Assembly (NCBI GenBank): GCA_003527885.1
Contig: DPWB01000377.1
Coordinates: 1 to 7,219 of the forward strand
DNA: 7,219 nucleotides
Reading direction: 5' to 3'
Origin: Candidatus Competibacteraceae bacterium
Lineage (GTDB): Bacteria > Pseudomonadota > Gammaproteobacteria > Competibacterales > Competibacteraceae
Of the stretch, positions 1-4,940 are shown piece after piece. The notes under the pieces are model-generated. The model did no database searches and was not told where the DNA came from. It saw only the letters and a list, made by a program, of their open reading frames with translations. The translations under genes and the position numbers were made by a program. Within the stretch, counting starts at the first letter, position 1; every line of letters starts with the position of its first letter.

Positions 1-141
1 GTGGAAATCGTCCATCTGGGAGAACAGCGGAACCGGGTCGCGGAGGCCGAAGCCAAAGGCGTCCAATCGGTCCCCGCGCTCATTCTGGATGGCGCTCCGT
101 TCCATATCAACTACGGCGCGGGCATCGCGGCCTTAAAGTAG
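1..141 (+). CDS. Thioredoxin-fold protein, C-terminal fragment
   Basis: An open frame runs from the first base of the window to a TAG stop and gives 46 residues; the 5' part of the gene lies outside. The visible end contains GVQSVPALILDGAPFHINYG. The pattern hydrophobic-x-S-V-P-A-L-hydrophobic-D/N-G is the cis-proline turn and following strand of thioredoxin/glutaredoxin-fold proteins, with the proline at residue 25 of the fragment. The catalytic CxxC, if present, would be in the missing part, so a redox function cannot be confirmed. GTG at base 1 is probably just a valine codon. The gene converges on the protease gene to its right and looks like host chromosome, not part of the mobile element. 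Identification rests on one short motif. Confidence 0.5.
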   Translation: MEIVHLGEQRNRVAEAEAKGVQSVPALILDGAPFHINYGAGIAALK

Positions 142-150
142 CCCGATTCC

Positions 151-201
151 GGCGGCGGGTGCTTAAGAGGCGCGCGCCACGCTTCCAAGCACCGCGCCGC
201 C
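151..201. terminator. GC-rich inverted repeat between convergent genes
   Basis: The left arm GGCGGCGGGTGCTT (151-164) pairs with AAGCACCGCGCCGCC (187-201). This gives a 14-bp stem with one bulged base and a 22-nt loop that contains a further self-complementary stretch (GGCGCGCGCC). It sits between the stop of the + strand thioredoxin-fold gene (141) and the stop of the - strand protease (233), the usual place for a bidirectional terminator. Neither side is followed by a T-tract, so it is not a textbook intrinsic terminator. It may instead protect mRNA 3' ends. The structure is seen directly; the role is inferred. Confidence 0.4.
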
Positions 202-232
202 ATGATCGCGCCAGCGGTCGCGGTTTGGCGCA

Positions 233-1729
233 TCAGACCGGTCGCTCGCCGGCGGCCGGCACTTTCCCCGCAAGGTACAGCGCGCCGTTGCCGCGTTTGA
301 CCAGCAACGGAATCCGTTTGCCGCGCGGCAGCTCCCGCACCAGTTGCTGGAGATGGGCGACATTTTTAACCTTTTGATTGTTCAGGCTCAGCAAAATATC
401 GCCCGGCCGCACGCCCGCTTCGGCCGCCGGACCAGGGCCAACCTGCTGCACCAGTACCCCTTCACCGGCGCCGGGTTGTCCGGCCGGCACATCGGCGACC
501 GCGACGTTCAGGCGCGGGGAACCGTCATCCGGCGGGCCATTCAAGGCCAGTTCTTGCGGGTTCTTATCCGGTAGTTGGCCCAGCGTTACGGCGATCTCTT
601 GCTCCTTGCCAGCGCGGATCACGGTCAGGGTCTTGTTCGCGCCCGGCTTGGTCGTACCGACCAAGGGCGGCAAATCGGCACTGTCGTTGATCGGTTTACC
701 GGCGTAAGCAACGATGATATCGCCGGCTTTCAAGCCGGACTTGGCGGCGGGACCACCGGCGTTGACCTCCGACACCAGCGCGCCGCGCGGTTGCGCCAAA
801 TTGAACGAACGGGCCAGATCTTGCGTGACTTCTTGCAAGGTGATCCCCAGCCAGCCCCGCGTGACGTGGCCATCGGCCTTCAGTTGCGCGACCACCTCCA
901 TCGCCACGTCGACCGGAATGGCGAACGACAACCCCATATAGCCGCCGCTGCGACTGAAAATCTGCGAGTTGATGCCAACCACCTTGCCGGTCAAATCGAA
1001 CAGCGGCCCACCCGAGTTACCGGGATTGATCGGCACGTCGGTCTGAATGAACGGCACATAGGTATCGTTCGGCAAAGACCGGCCCAGCGCGCTGACGATG
1101 CCCTTGGTGGCCGTGCGCTCCAAGCCGAACGGCGCACCGATGGCAAACACCCACTGGCCGACCTTGAGGCTGGCGGCATCGCCGATGGCCACCATCGGTA
1201 AATCCCTGGCGTCGATCTTCAACAGCGCGATATCGGATTGCTCGTCGCTACCGATCAGTGTGGCCGGAAACTGGCGCTTGTCGTTCAGCTTGACGGTGAT
1301 TTTGTCCGCGCCATCGACCACATGACGGTTGGTGATGATATAACCGTCGGCTGAGATGATGAAACCGGACCCCAAACCTTGCAGCGGCATACCCTTGCCG
1401 CCCGGCGGCATGGGAGGTTTGGGAAAATGTTTGAAAAACTCACCGAAGGGGTTGTCCTCGTCGTCCGAGTCGGGTACACCCTGCCAAGCCAAGGCCGGTG
1501 CGCTCTTGCCGGTGACGCTGACGTTCACTACCGCGGCGGAATTCTGCGCCACGAGCGCGCTAAAATCGGGGACGGTCATCTCCACCCGGGTTTGCGGGGC
1601 ATTATCGAACGCCAGCGCGGGCGTCAAAACCCCGGTTGCCAGAACGGCGCCGCCCGTCGCCAAAGCGACTGCAATTACACTGCTTTTGAATTTGCTGGGA
1701 ACTTGCACGGCCATCACCTCTCTTGCCAT
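233..1729 (-). CDS. degP: Do-family periplasmic serine endoprotease (DegP/MucD type)
   Basis: This is an envelope quality-control protease/chaperone that degrades misfolded periplasmic proteins. Residues from about 11 to 40 form a Sec signal peptide: basic PSKFK, a hydrophobic alanine/valine-rich core, then TPALA just before FDNAP. The trypsin-like domain carries the full triad: His136 in TNRHVVDGAD, Asp166 in SDIALLKI and Ser239 in PGNSGGPLF. Two PDZ domains follow at about 290-385 (RGWLGITLQEV, GPAAKSGLKAGDII) and 405-490 (GPAAEAGVRPGDIL). Length and layout match MucD/DegQ-type proteins. The start is uncertain. ATG1729 has no visible ribosome binding site. The best match, AGAGAGGTGATG at about 1712-1723, overlaps the in-frame ATG1714 and is well spaced (8 nt after GAGG) for an in-frame GTG at 1708. 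Any of the three leaves the signal peptide intact. It is divergent from the integrase, so the element lies immediately upstream of this gene. Confidence 0.95.
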   Translation of the reverse strand: MAREVMAVQVPSKFKSSVIAVALATGGAVLATGVLTPALAFDNAPQTRVEMTVPDFSALVAQNSAAVVNVSVTGKSAPALAWQGVPDSDDEDNPFGEFFKHFPKPPMPPGGKGMPLQGLGSGFIISADGYIITNRHVVDGADKITVKLNDKRQFPATLIGSDEQSDIALLKIDARDLPMVAIGDAASLKVGQWVFAIGAPFGLERTATKGIVSALGRSLPNDTYVPFIQTDVPINPGNSGGPLFDLTGKVVGINSQIFSRSGGYMGLSFAIPVDVAMEVVAQLKADGHVTRGWLGITLQEVTQDLARSFNLAQPRGALVSEVNAGGPAAKSGLKAGDIIVAYAGKPINDSADLPPLVGTTKPGANKTLTVIRAGKEQEIAVTLGQLPDKNPQELALNGPPDDGSPRLNVAVADVPAGQPGAGEGVLVQQVGPGPAAEAGVRPGDILLSLNNQKVKNVAHLQQLVRELPRGKRIPLLVKRGNGALYLAGKVPAAGERPV

Positions 1730-1738
1730 GTGAATTGA

Positions 1739-1759
1739 CTGGAATCGGGAATGATCCAG
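1739..1759 (-). promoter_or_regulatory. Hairpin in the protease gene 5' leader
   Basis: CTGGA and TCCAG pair across a short interval and are extended inward by TC/GA with one bulged base. The structure ends about 10 bases before ATG1729, so it would lie in the 5' untranslated region of the protease mRNA. It could affect translation or mRNA stability. The inverted repeat is seen directly; no regulator is known to me. Confidence 0.25.
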
Positions 1760-1791
1760 CCCCTCATCGCGCTTTAGTGTGGCCGATCATC

Positions 1792-1836
1792 CTTAAGGAA
1801 AACTTAAGAACAAGTTTGTTTTCCCCGCTTTTCCCC
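1792..1836. repeat. Palindromes and phased TTTTCCCC repeats upstream of degP
   Basis: Two copies of the palindrome CTTAAG (1792-1797 and 1803-1808) are separated by GAAAA. Then two copies of TTTTCCCC (1819-1826 and 1829-1836) are spaced exactly 10 bp, one helical turn. Read on the protease strand, the latter are GGGGAAAA boxes. These may be regulator sites for the divergent protease gene or accessory integrase sites. There is no match to a specific known operator that I can support. Confidence 0.3.
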
Positions 1837-1857
1837 ACGCTTCCCTAGACCTATAAT
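1829..1857 (+). promoter_or_regulatory. Possible sigma-70 promoter for the integrase
   Basis: A perfect -10 hexamer TATAAT lies at 1852-1857. At 17-bp spacing the -35 position holds only TTTTCC (1829-1834), a poor match to TTGACA. Transcription would begin near 1864, giving an integrase leader of about 95 nt that starts with the 1867-1889 inverted repeat. Only the -10 element is convincing. Confidence 0.3.
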
Positions 1858-1866
1858 CGCTAACGA

Positions 1867-1889
1867 ATCAACCCTTTAACCCGGTTGAT
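1867..1889 (+). repeat. Inverted repeat ATCAACC/GGTTGAT in the element junction
   Basis: Perfect 7-bp arms are separated by 9 nt (CTTTAACCC) and followed by AGTTTTCTCT. The repeat lies between the presumed integrase promoter and the gene. It could be an operator, a core recombination site or a weak transcription terminator; the trailing pyrimidine tract is too mixed to settle this. The attachment site of the element should be close by, but the other element end is not in the window, so it cannot be assigned. Confidence 0.3.
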
Positions 1890-1933
1890 CAGTTTTCTCT
1901 AAATTACCCGAAACACCCCTAGATTTCTCTGCG

Positions 1934-1954
1934 GAGTAGCACCCGAGTAGCACC
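1934..1954 (+). repeat. Tandem GAGTAGCACC direct repeat before int
   Basis: GAGTAGCACC occurs twice with an 11-bp period (1934-1943 and 1945-1954), ending 5 bp before the integrase ATG. Short direct repeats next to int are typical of arm-type integrase/Xis binding sites, and the integrase N-terminus has the arm-binding domain that would need such sites. It also occupies the place of the ribosome binding site, which is otherwise not recognisable. The repeat is seen directly; its function is inferred. Confidence 0.45.
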
Positions 1955-1959
1955 GGCCG

Positions 1960-3204
1960 ATGGCACCACCGCCCCAAAACCGCCTGCCCTTCACCAAAAC
2001 CGCCCTGCTCGGCCTGCCCGTCCCGGACGCGGGACGCCGCTACTACCACGACGAGCGCACCCCCGGCCTGGTGCTGTCGGTTTCGGCGTCCGGGTGCCGG
2101 TCCTTCATGGTGTACCGGAAACTCGAAGGCCGGCCGGTGCGCGTCACCTTGGGGCGCTTCCCGCCGCTGACCGTGGAGCAGGCCCGCCGCTTGGCTCAGG
2201 CGACGCTGGCCCGGCTGGTGGAAGGCGTCAACCCGATCGCGGAACGCCGCGCCGCCAAGGCCCGCGCCATCACCTTGGGCGAGGTGCTGGACGATTATTT
2301 GGCGGCCCGCCCGCTGCGGCCAAAGACTGTCGAGATGTACCGCTGGCTGGTGGAAGACGAGGCCGGAGCCTTCGCCGACTGGAAAGCCCGGCCGCTGGTG
2401 TCCATCACGCGCGATCAGGTGGAGCGCCGCCACCGGCAACTGATCGAACGCGGACCCGGCATCGCCAACTTGGCGGGTACGGTCCTGAGCGCACTGTTCA
2501 AATTCGCCGCCCGCTACGAACACAACGGCAAGCCGCTGATCGCCGACAACCCGGTCAAACGGCTTTCCAGCACCCGCGCCTGGTGCGAGCTACCCCGGCG
2601 GCAGGGCTGCATCCCGTTCACCAAGCTGGGCGACTGGTGGCGGGCGACCGAACCGCTCGACTCCACCCCGCGCGATTTGCTGCGGTTGATCCTGCTGACC
2701 GGACTGCGCAAGCGGGAGGCCAGCACGCTGCGCTGGGAGCATGTGGACCTGACCGCCCGAACGCTGCACGTCCCAGAAACCAAAAACCACCGCCCGCTGA
2801 CCTTGCCGCTCTCGACCGACCTGGAGGCTTTGCTGGCCGGCCGACCTGACCGGGACCGCTCGCCTCACGTATTCCCCAGCCCGACCGGCGAGGGAAGCTA
2901 CAGCGCCGTCCTCGAAGCTTGCCACAAGGTGGCCGACGCGGCCGGCACCCCGAGGATGGTTCACGACCTACGCCGCACCTTCATCACCGTGGCCGAAAGC
3001 CTGGACATCCCCGGCTACACGCTCAAGGCGCTGGTGAACCACCAGACTGGCGCGGACGTGACCCAGGGTTATCTGCAAATTTCAGTCGAGCGCCTGCGGG
3101 ACCCGATGCAGCGCATCAGCGATTTCATTTTGAAAGCCGTCGGCGCGAAACCGAGCGCCGCCGTGACGAACATCGCCGCAACCGACCGACTTCGCCCCAT
3201 CTAG
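1960..3204 (+). CDS. int: P4-type tyrosine recombinase (integrase)
   Basis: This enzyme catalyses site-specific integration and excision of the element. Residues 1-100 form the arm-type DNA-binding domain common in P4-like integrases (DERTPGLVLSVSASG, SFMVYRKLEGRPVRVTLGRFPPLTVEQAR). Residues 105-200 are a SAM-like core-binding domain, and the catalytic domain follows. All active-site residues are visible: Arg250 (LLTGLRKREA), Lys275 (PETKNHRPL), His335 and Arg338 (VHDLRRTF), His361 (LVNHQTG) and the nucleophile Tyr371 (TQGYLQ). At 414 residues it has the usual length and appears intact. The start is the first ATG after an in-frame stop; no clear Shine-Dalgarno sequence is seen. It marks the left boundary of the mobile element and is divergent from the host protease gene. 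No adjacent tRNA gene is visible, unlike many P4-type insertions. Confidence 0.93.
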   Translation: MAPPPQNRLPFTKTALLGLPVPDAGRRYYHDERTPGLVLSVSASGCRSFMVYRKLEGRPVRVTLGRFPPLTVEQARRLAQATLARLVEGVNPIAERRAAKARAITLGEVLDDYLAARPLRPKTVEMYRWLVEDEAGAFADWKARPLVSITRDQVERRHRQLIERGPGIANLAGTVLSALFKFAARYEHNGKPLIADNPVKRLSSTRAWCELPRRQGCIPFTKLGDWWRATEPLDSTPRDLLRLILLTGLRKREASTLRWEHVDLTARTLHVPETKNHRPLTLPLSTDLEALLAGRPDRDRSPHVFPSPTGEGSYSAVLEACHKVADAAGTPRMVHDLRRTFITVAESLDIPGYTLKALVNHQTGADVTQGYLQISVERLRDPMQRISDFILKAVGAKPSAAVTNIAATDRLRPI

Positions 3205-3228
3205 GTTTGGCCGCCGAAAAGGCCGGAC

Positions 3229-3284
3229 CCCTCACGCCGGCCCGATGGGGCGACCCTTTTTTCGTGAGGGTCGCGCTGTGAGGG
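3229..3284 (+). promoter_or_regulatory. Competing hairpins in the leader of the 187-residue gene
   Basis: Two mutually exclusive stems share bases 3268-3270. Stem A pairs CCCTCACG (3229-3236) with CGTGAGGG (3263-3270). Stem B pairs GCGACCC (3250-3256) with GGGTCGC (3268-3274) around an 11-nt loop that begins with six T residues. GTGAGGG then recurs at 3278-3284. This second copy contains GAGG, 5 nt before the ATG at 3289, and serves as that gene's ribosome binding site. Such overlapping stems can act as a switch, or can simply end the integrase transcript. The pairing is seen directly; regulation is inferred. Confidence 0.35.
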
Positions 3285-3288
3285 CACC

Positions 3289-3852
3289 ATGAAAAAAACT
3301 CTGATCAGTCTGGCGCTGCACGACATTTTCAACGCCGATGGCCACCAGTTCGCTACCGGCGCCATCCTCGATCCAGAATCCTCCGATCTTTTCTCCCTCC
3401 ATGCTTGGGTGATCTATACCCCCGACCCCGAGGCCACCCCCCGCAAAGGGAGAAAGCGGAACCTGGCGAAAAAAGCGGGCTTGCTACTGGCCCACAGATG
3501 GCACTGCGGTTTCAAAAATATGAAGTGCGAGGAAGCGGACGAGGCGCTCGTTTCAATGTTCGGATACAGCGACAGCCGCGCCGTGCGGCGCGTGAGACAA
3601 CAGGCCGTGCGAGAAATCAACAAGCGCTATGAATTCCACGTCGCCACGGAAGCCGAGAACCGCTATCTCTCCCAGTTCTTCGAGGAAACCGCCACGCTCC
3701 GATTCAGCGACACTGATTTCGAAATCTCGGGACCTGGTTGGCTTTGGTTCTTCGGAGAGCGGGAAGCCGAATATGGACATTGGCGGCTGAAAGCCGAGGG
3801 CGACCGCCCGGCGGTCCATTTCGTGCAGCGCGTTTTGGGGGGACAAAAATAG
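3289..3852 (+). CDS. Unrecognised 187-residue element protein
   Basis: I do not recognise this protein. It has 187 residues, with no signal peptide or membrane segment. A very basic stretch lies at about residues 50-62 (TPRKGRKRNLAKK). It is followed by LLLAHRWHCGFKN and a helical charged segment SDSRAVRRVRQQAVREINKRY at about 94-114, which could bind nucleic acid. The C-terminal third is rich in aromatic residues (FEISGPGWLWFFGEREAEYGHW). The start is well supported by GAGG 5 nt upstream of ATG3289. Its codons are visibly less GC-rich than those of int, which suggests a different ancestry. Its last codons and stop lie inside the first half-site of the 3841-3900 operator-like cluster. That position makes it a candidate DNA-binding regulator or replication-control protein of the element, but nothing in the protein proves this. 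Confidence 0.75.
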   Translation: MKKTLISLALHDIFNADGHQFATGAILDPESSDLFSLHAWVIYTPDPEATPRKGRKRNLAKKAGLLLAHRWHCGFKNMKCEEADEALVSMFGYSDSRAVRRVRQQAVREINKRYEFHVATEAENRYLSQFFEETATLRFSDTDFEISGPGWLWFFGEREAEYGHWRLKAEGDRPAVHFVQRVLGGQK

Positions 3853-3900
3853 CGACCGAATTCTTGTCCGGGACAAGAATAGCCCGCCGAATTCTTGTCC
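3841..3900. repeat. Four alternating GGACAAGAAT / ATTCTTGTCC half-sites
   Basis: Two tandem units of 29 and 30 bp are each an inverted repeat. Unit 1 is GGACAAAAAT (3841-3850), 9-bp spacer, ATTCTTGTCC (3860-3869). Unit 2 is GGACAAGAAT (3871-3880), 10-bp spacer, ATTCTTGTCC (3891-3900). Within the cluster, 3860-3880 is a near-continuous palindrome: two perfect 10-bp arms around one G. Only one of the 40 half-site bases deviates from consensus (A at 3847). The cluster overlaps the end of the 187-residue gene and lies 65 bp before the Xis-like gene. This layout suggests an operator for cooperative binding of dimers, or Xis/integrase sites, more than an RNA hairpin. There is no T-tract after it. 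The binding protein is unknown. Confidence 0.7.
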
Positions 3901-3964
3901 TTACCATGCACTGAAAGCCGCTTCAAACTGCCCCGCGATTCTTAGACGATTTCGAGGCAGCCGA

Positions 3965-4177
3965 ATGTCAACCACACCCGACCCCCTTTTGACCCCGGAA
4001 CAAGCCGCCGACCGGTTGGGCATGTCTCCCGACACGCTCAACGTCTGGCGCACGACTGGGCGCTACAACCTTCCCTACGTCAAGATCGGACGAAGGGTCA
4101 AGTACCGCGCCAGCGATGTTGAGGCATTTATCGCCCGCCGCACCCGGAACAACCACGTCGAAGGGGAGCCGGCATGA
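3965..4177 (+). CDS. AlpA/Xis-like helix-turn-helix protein
   Basis: This 70-residue protein is almost entirely one winged helix-turn-helix domain of the excisionase/AlpA (MerR-like, HTH_17) type. LLTPEQAADRLGMSPDTLNVWRTT forms the first helices and the recognition helix. It is followed by LPYVKIGRRVKYRASDVEAFIARR, with the characteristic wing strand (K-I-G-R-R-V-x-Y) and the closing helix. Family members act as recombination directionality factors for tyrosine integrases or as small transcriptional activators. The start is supported by GAGG 7 nt upstream of ATG3965. A 5-bp CTGCC (3928-3932)/GGCAG (3956-3960) pairing could mask that site. It lies between the half-site cluster and the antisense-RNA leader, so it may control either. 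Confidence 0.85.
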   Translation: MSTTPDPLLTPEQAADRLGMSPDTLNVWRTTGRYNLPYVKIGRRVKYRASDVEAFIARRTRNNHVEGEPA

Positions 4178-4218
4178 GCGCCCAGCAGGTCCGGCGCCGG
4201 AGGCCAGCCGGCATGAGC
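4167..4218 (+). repeat. 13-bp direct repeat at the end of the Xis-like gene
   Basis: AGCCGGCATGAGC occurs at 4167-4179, where it contains the stop of the Xis-like gene in an ATGA overlap, and again at 4206-4218. The period is 39 bp. A perfect 10-bp palindrome CCGGCGCCGG (4191-4200) lies between the two copies. It may be the remnant of a small duplication or paired protein-binding sites. Confidence 0.35.
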
Positions 4219-4260
4219 CTTGCGTCTTGCGGTCCAGCGTCTGCGGGCTTAAGCTGGAGT

Positions 4261-4277
4261 CTCCTAACTTCACATAG
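4261..4277 (+). promoter_or_regulatory. Upstream target of the C4-like antisense RNA
   Basis: CTCCTAACTTCACATAG is complementary to CTATGTGCCGTTAGGAG at 4362-4378. There are 8 pairs, a symmetric 2-nt mismatch, then 7 pairs. This corresponds to the upstream target in phage P4 (seqA) and to the a/b target segments in P1 C4 systems. Binding here would act on the nascent leader just before the terminator-like hairpin at 4285-4306. Confidence 0.7.
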
Positions 4278-4284
4278 CAGTACC

Positions 4285-4306
4285 CCGCACTGCGAGCGGT
4301 TTTTTT
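4285..4306 (+). terminator. Terminator-like hairpin with T7 in the leader
   Basis: CCGC (4285-4288) pairs with GCGG (4296-4299) around a 7-nt loop, followed directly by seven T residues (4300-4306). The short stem suggests a weak or conditional rho-independent terminator. It begins 8 nt after the antisense target, so pairing of the target could change whether RNA polymerase stops here. It also separates the Xis-like gene from the antisense-RNA block. Confidence 0.55.
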
Positions 4307-4325
4307 GTGCCTGCCCAATTTCTTT

Positions 4326-4388
4326 GGGGAGGCGTCGGGTATCCGTAAGGACCCGGACGGTCTATGTGCCGTTAGGAGCGCCTACCCC
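4326..4388 (+). ncRNA. C4/CI-type antisense immunity RNA
   Basis: The RNA folds by eye into a three-way junction. The closing stem pairs GGGGAGGCG (4326-4334) with CGCCT-A-CCCC (4379-4388, one bulge). Hairpin 1 pairs GGG/CCC and TCC/GGA around a GTAA GNRA tetraloop (4337-4354). Hairpin 2 pairs ACGG (4357-4360) with CCGT (4369-4372) and shows the loop TCTATGTG. The loop and the unpaired TTAGGAG after it are the two antisense segments. They match an upstream target (4261-4277) and, less perfectly, a second one (4411-4426) at the next gene's ribosome binding site. Phage P1 C4 and P4 CI RNAs have the same logic: a small RNA cut from the leader of the transcript it silences. No protein-coding sense is seen in this stretch. 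Exact ends are estimated. Assignment rests on structure and complementarity, not on a covariance-model search. Confidence 0.75.
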
Positions 4389-4406
4389 GCCACGCTCAAG
4401 CGCGGG
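4386..4406 (+). promoter_or_regulatory. Hairpin at the 3' edge of the C4-like RNA
   Basis: CCCGC (4386-4390) can pair with GCGGG (4402-4406). The left arm shares bases 4386-4388 with the closing stem of the C4-like RNA, so the two folds compete. It could be a processing site or a folding checkpoint. The pairing is seen; the function is inferred. Confidence 0.3.
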
Positions 4407-4410
4407 TCAA

Positions 4411-4430
4411 TCCTTAAATCGCATAGGAGG
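4411..4430 (+). promoter_or_regulatory. Second antisense target overlapping an AGGAGG ribosome binding site
   Basis: TCCTTAAATCGCATAG (4411-4426) aligns without gaps to the upstream target at 12 of 16 positions. It can pair with the C4-like RNA through seven pairs (one a G-U wobble) at CGCATAG and four at TCCT. It runs directly into AGGAGG (4425-4430), a full-consensus Shine-Dalgarno site 7 nt before ATG4438. Antisense binding would cover the ribosome binding site, as in the P1 immI operon. Confidence 0.6.
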
Positions 4431-4437
4431 CCACCCA

Positions 4438-4865
4438 ATGGCCAGTAATCATCCGCTGCACGCTTCCCCCGCAATCCCCTGCTGGCGACCCTCCCGCTGG
4501 CCCACCCCTACAACATCGGCGATACGATCAGCAATTGTGCGGCCGTACTGGAAACACTGGCCGATTTATTCGGCGGCAACGAAAAAGACGACGGTTATCG
4601 ACTTCTAAATACAAAGGGAAGCCGATACGGATTCTGGCTGCTCTTAAACGGCATCGTGGACGTTTTGGAGCAGGCCAGTCGAGTCGCGACCGTGGCGGAT
4701 GCCGACACCGTGCGCGAGGAGGTGACAATCCCGCTAGCCGAGCGCGAATATGAGGCGTTACGCGCCACCGCCGAACGCTCGGGCAAGACCGTCGAGGATT
4801 ATGTGAGCGTTTTGCTCAGGGAGTGGCTGGAGCGTTACGGCGTTCCCGAAAGCCCCAAGAATTAA
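4438..4865 (+). pseudogene. Frame-disrupted gene controlled by the C4-like RNA
   Basis: AGGAGG 7 nt upstream marks ATG4438. The frame begins MASNHPLHASP, but from about 4473 the protein-like sequence (NPLLATLPLAHPYNIGDTISNCAAVLETLADLF) is one frame back. It stays open to the TAA at 4863-4865. The in-frame continuation of ATG4438 is an implausible Pro/Trp/Arg-rich stretch that stops at 4608. Adding one C to the C5 run at 4466-4470 restores a single 142-residue reading frame, with G/C-rich third positions on the downstream side. The C-terminal part (VREEVTIPLAEREYEALRATAERS, then GKTVEDYVSVLLREWLERYG) resembles a short DNA-binding or antitoxin-like helical tail; the family is not recognised. 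In P1 and P4, genes in this place are host-inhibitory or antirepressor genes. It may be a true null mutation, an assembly error or recoding. Confidence 0.6.
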
Positions 4866-4940
4866 GGCCGACCGCCTCACGGCGAGCCGGCCCCAAGCCT
4901 ACATTCAAAACCACCTCGTTTGATTATGGGCTTTCCCTGG

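Noticed and set aside
575..1201. Plus-strand 208-residue open frame within degP
   Set aside because: It is the antisense of the PDZ and protease domains and has no independent protein features.
1780..1860. Sigma-E promoter for degP
   Set aside because: AAACTT occurs on the minus strand, but no suitable -10 element is found at 16-17 bp, so the envelope-stress promoter cannot be supported from this sequence.
1731..1960. tRNA gene or tRNA 3' fragment as attachment site
   Set aside because: No acceptor/T-arm pattern (GTTCRANNC with matching stem) or terminal CCA context could be found on either strand.
1876..2523. Minus-strand 215-residue open frame
   Set aside because: It is the antisense of the integrase, whose catalytic motifs are complete. 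The minus frame is an artefact of GC-rich codons.
3841..3900. CRISPR array or rho-independent terminator
   Set aside because: The two units are inverted repeats with no distinct spacers, and no T-tract follows the stem.
4464..4473. Programmed -1 frameshift site at TTCCCCC
   Set aside because: The zero-frame codons TCC CCC do not fit the X XXY YYZ pattern well, and no clear downstream stimulatory fold was found. Not excluded, but indel or mutation is simpler.
4174..4608. Long + strand open frame across the C4-like leader (starts MSAQQVRRRR)
   Set aside because: It crosses the antisense-RNA stems and the T7 hairpin and has a Cys/Arg/Ser/Pro-rich composition. Its GRRRVSVRTRTVYVPLGAP segment is just the RNA region translated. 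Only the first codons after ATG4438 in this frame look real.
4656..4865. Separate small gene starting at GTG4656
   Set aside because: There is no ribosome binding site before GTG4656, and good protein-like sequence in the same frame extends about 180 bases upstream, so this is the tail of the frame-disrupted gene.
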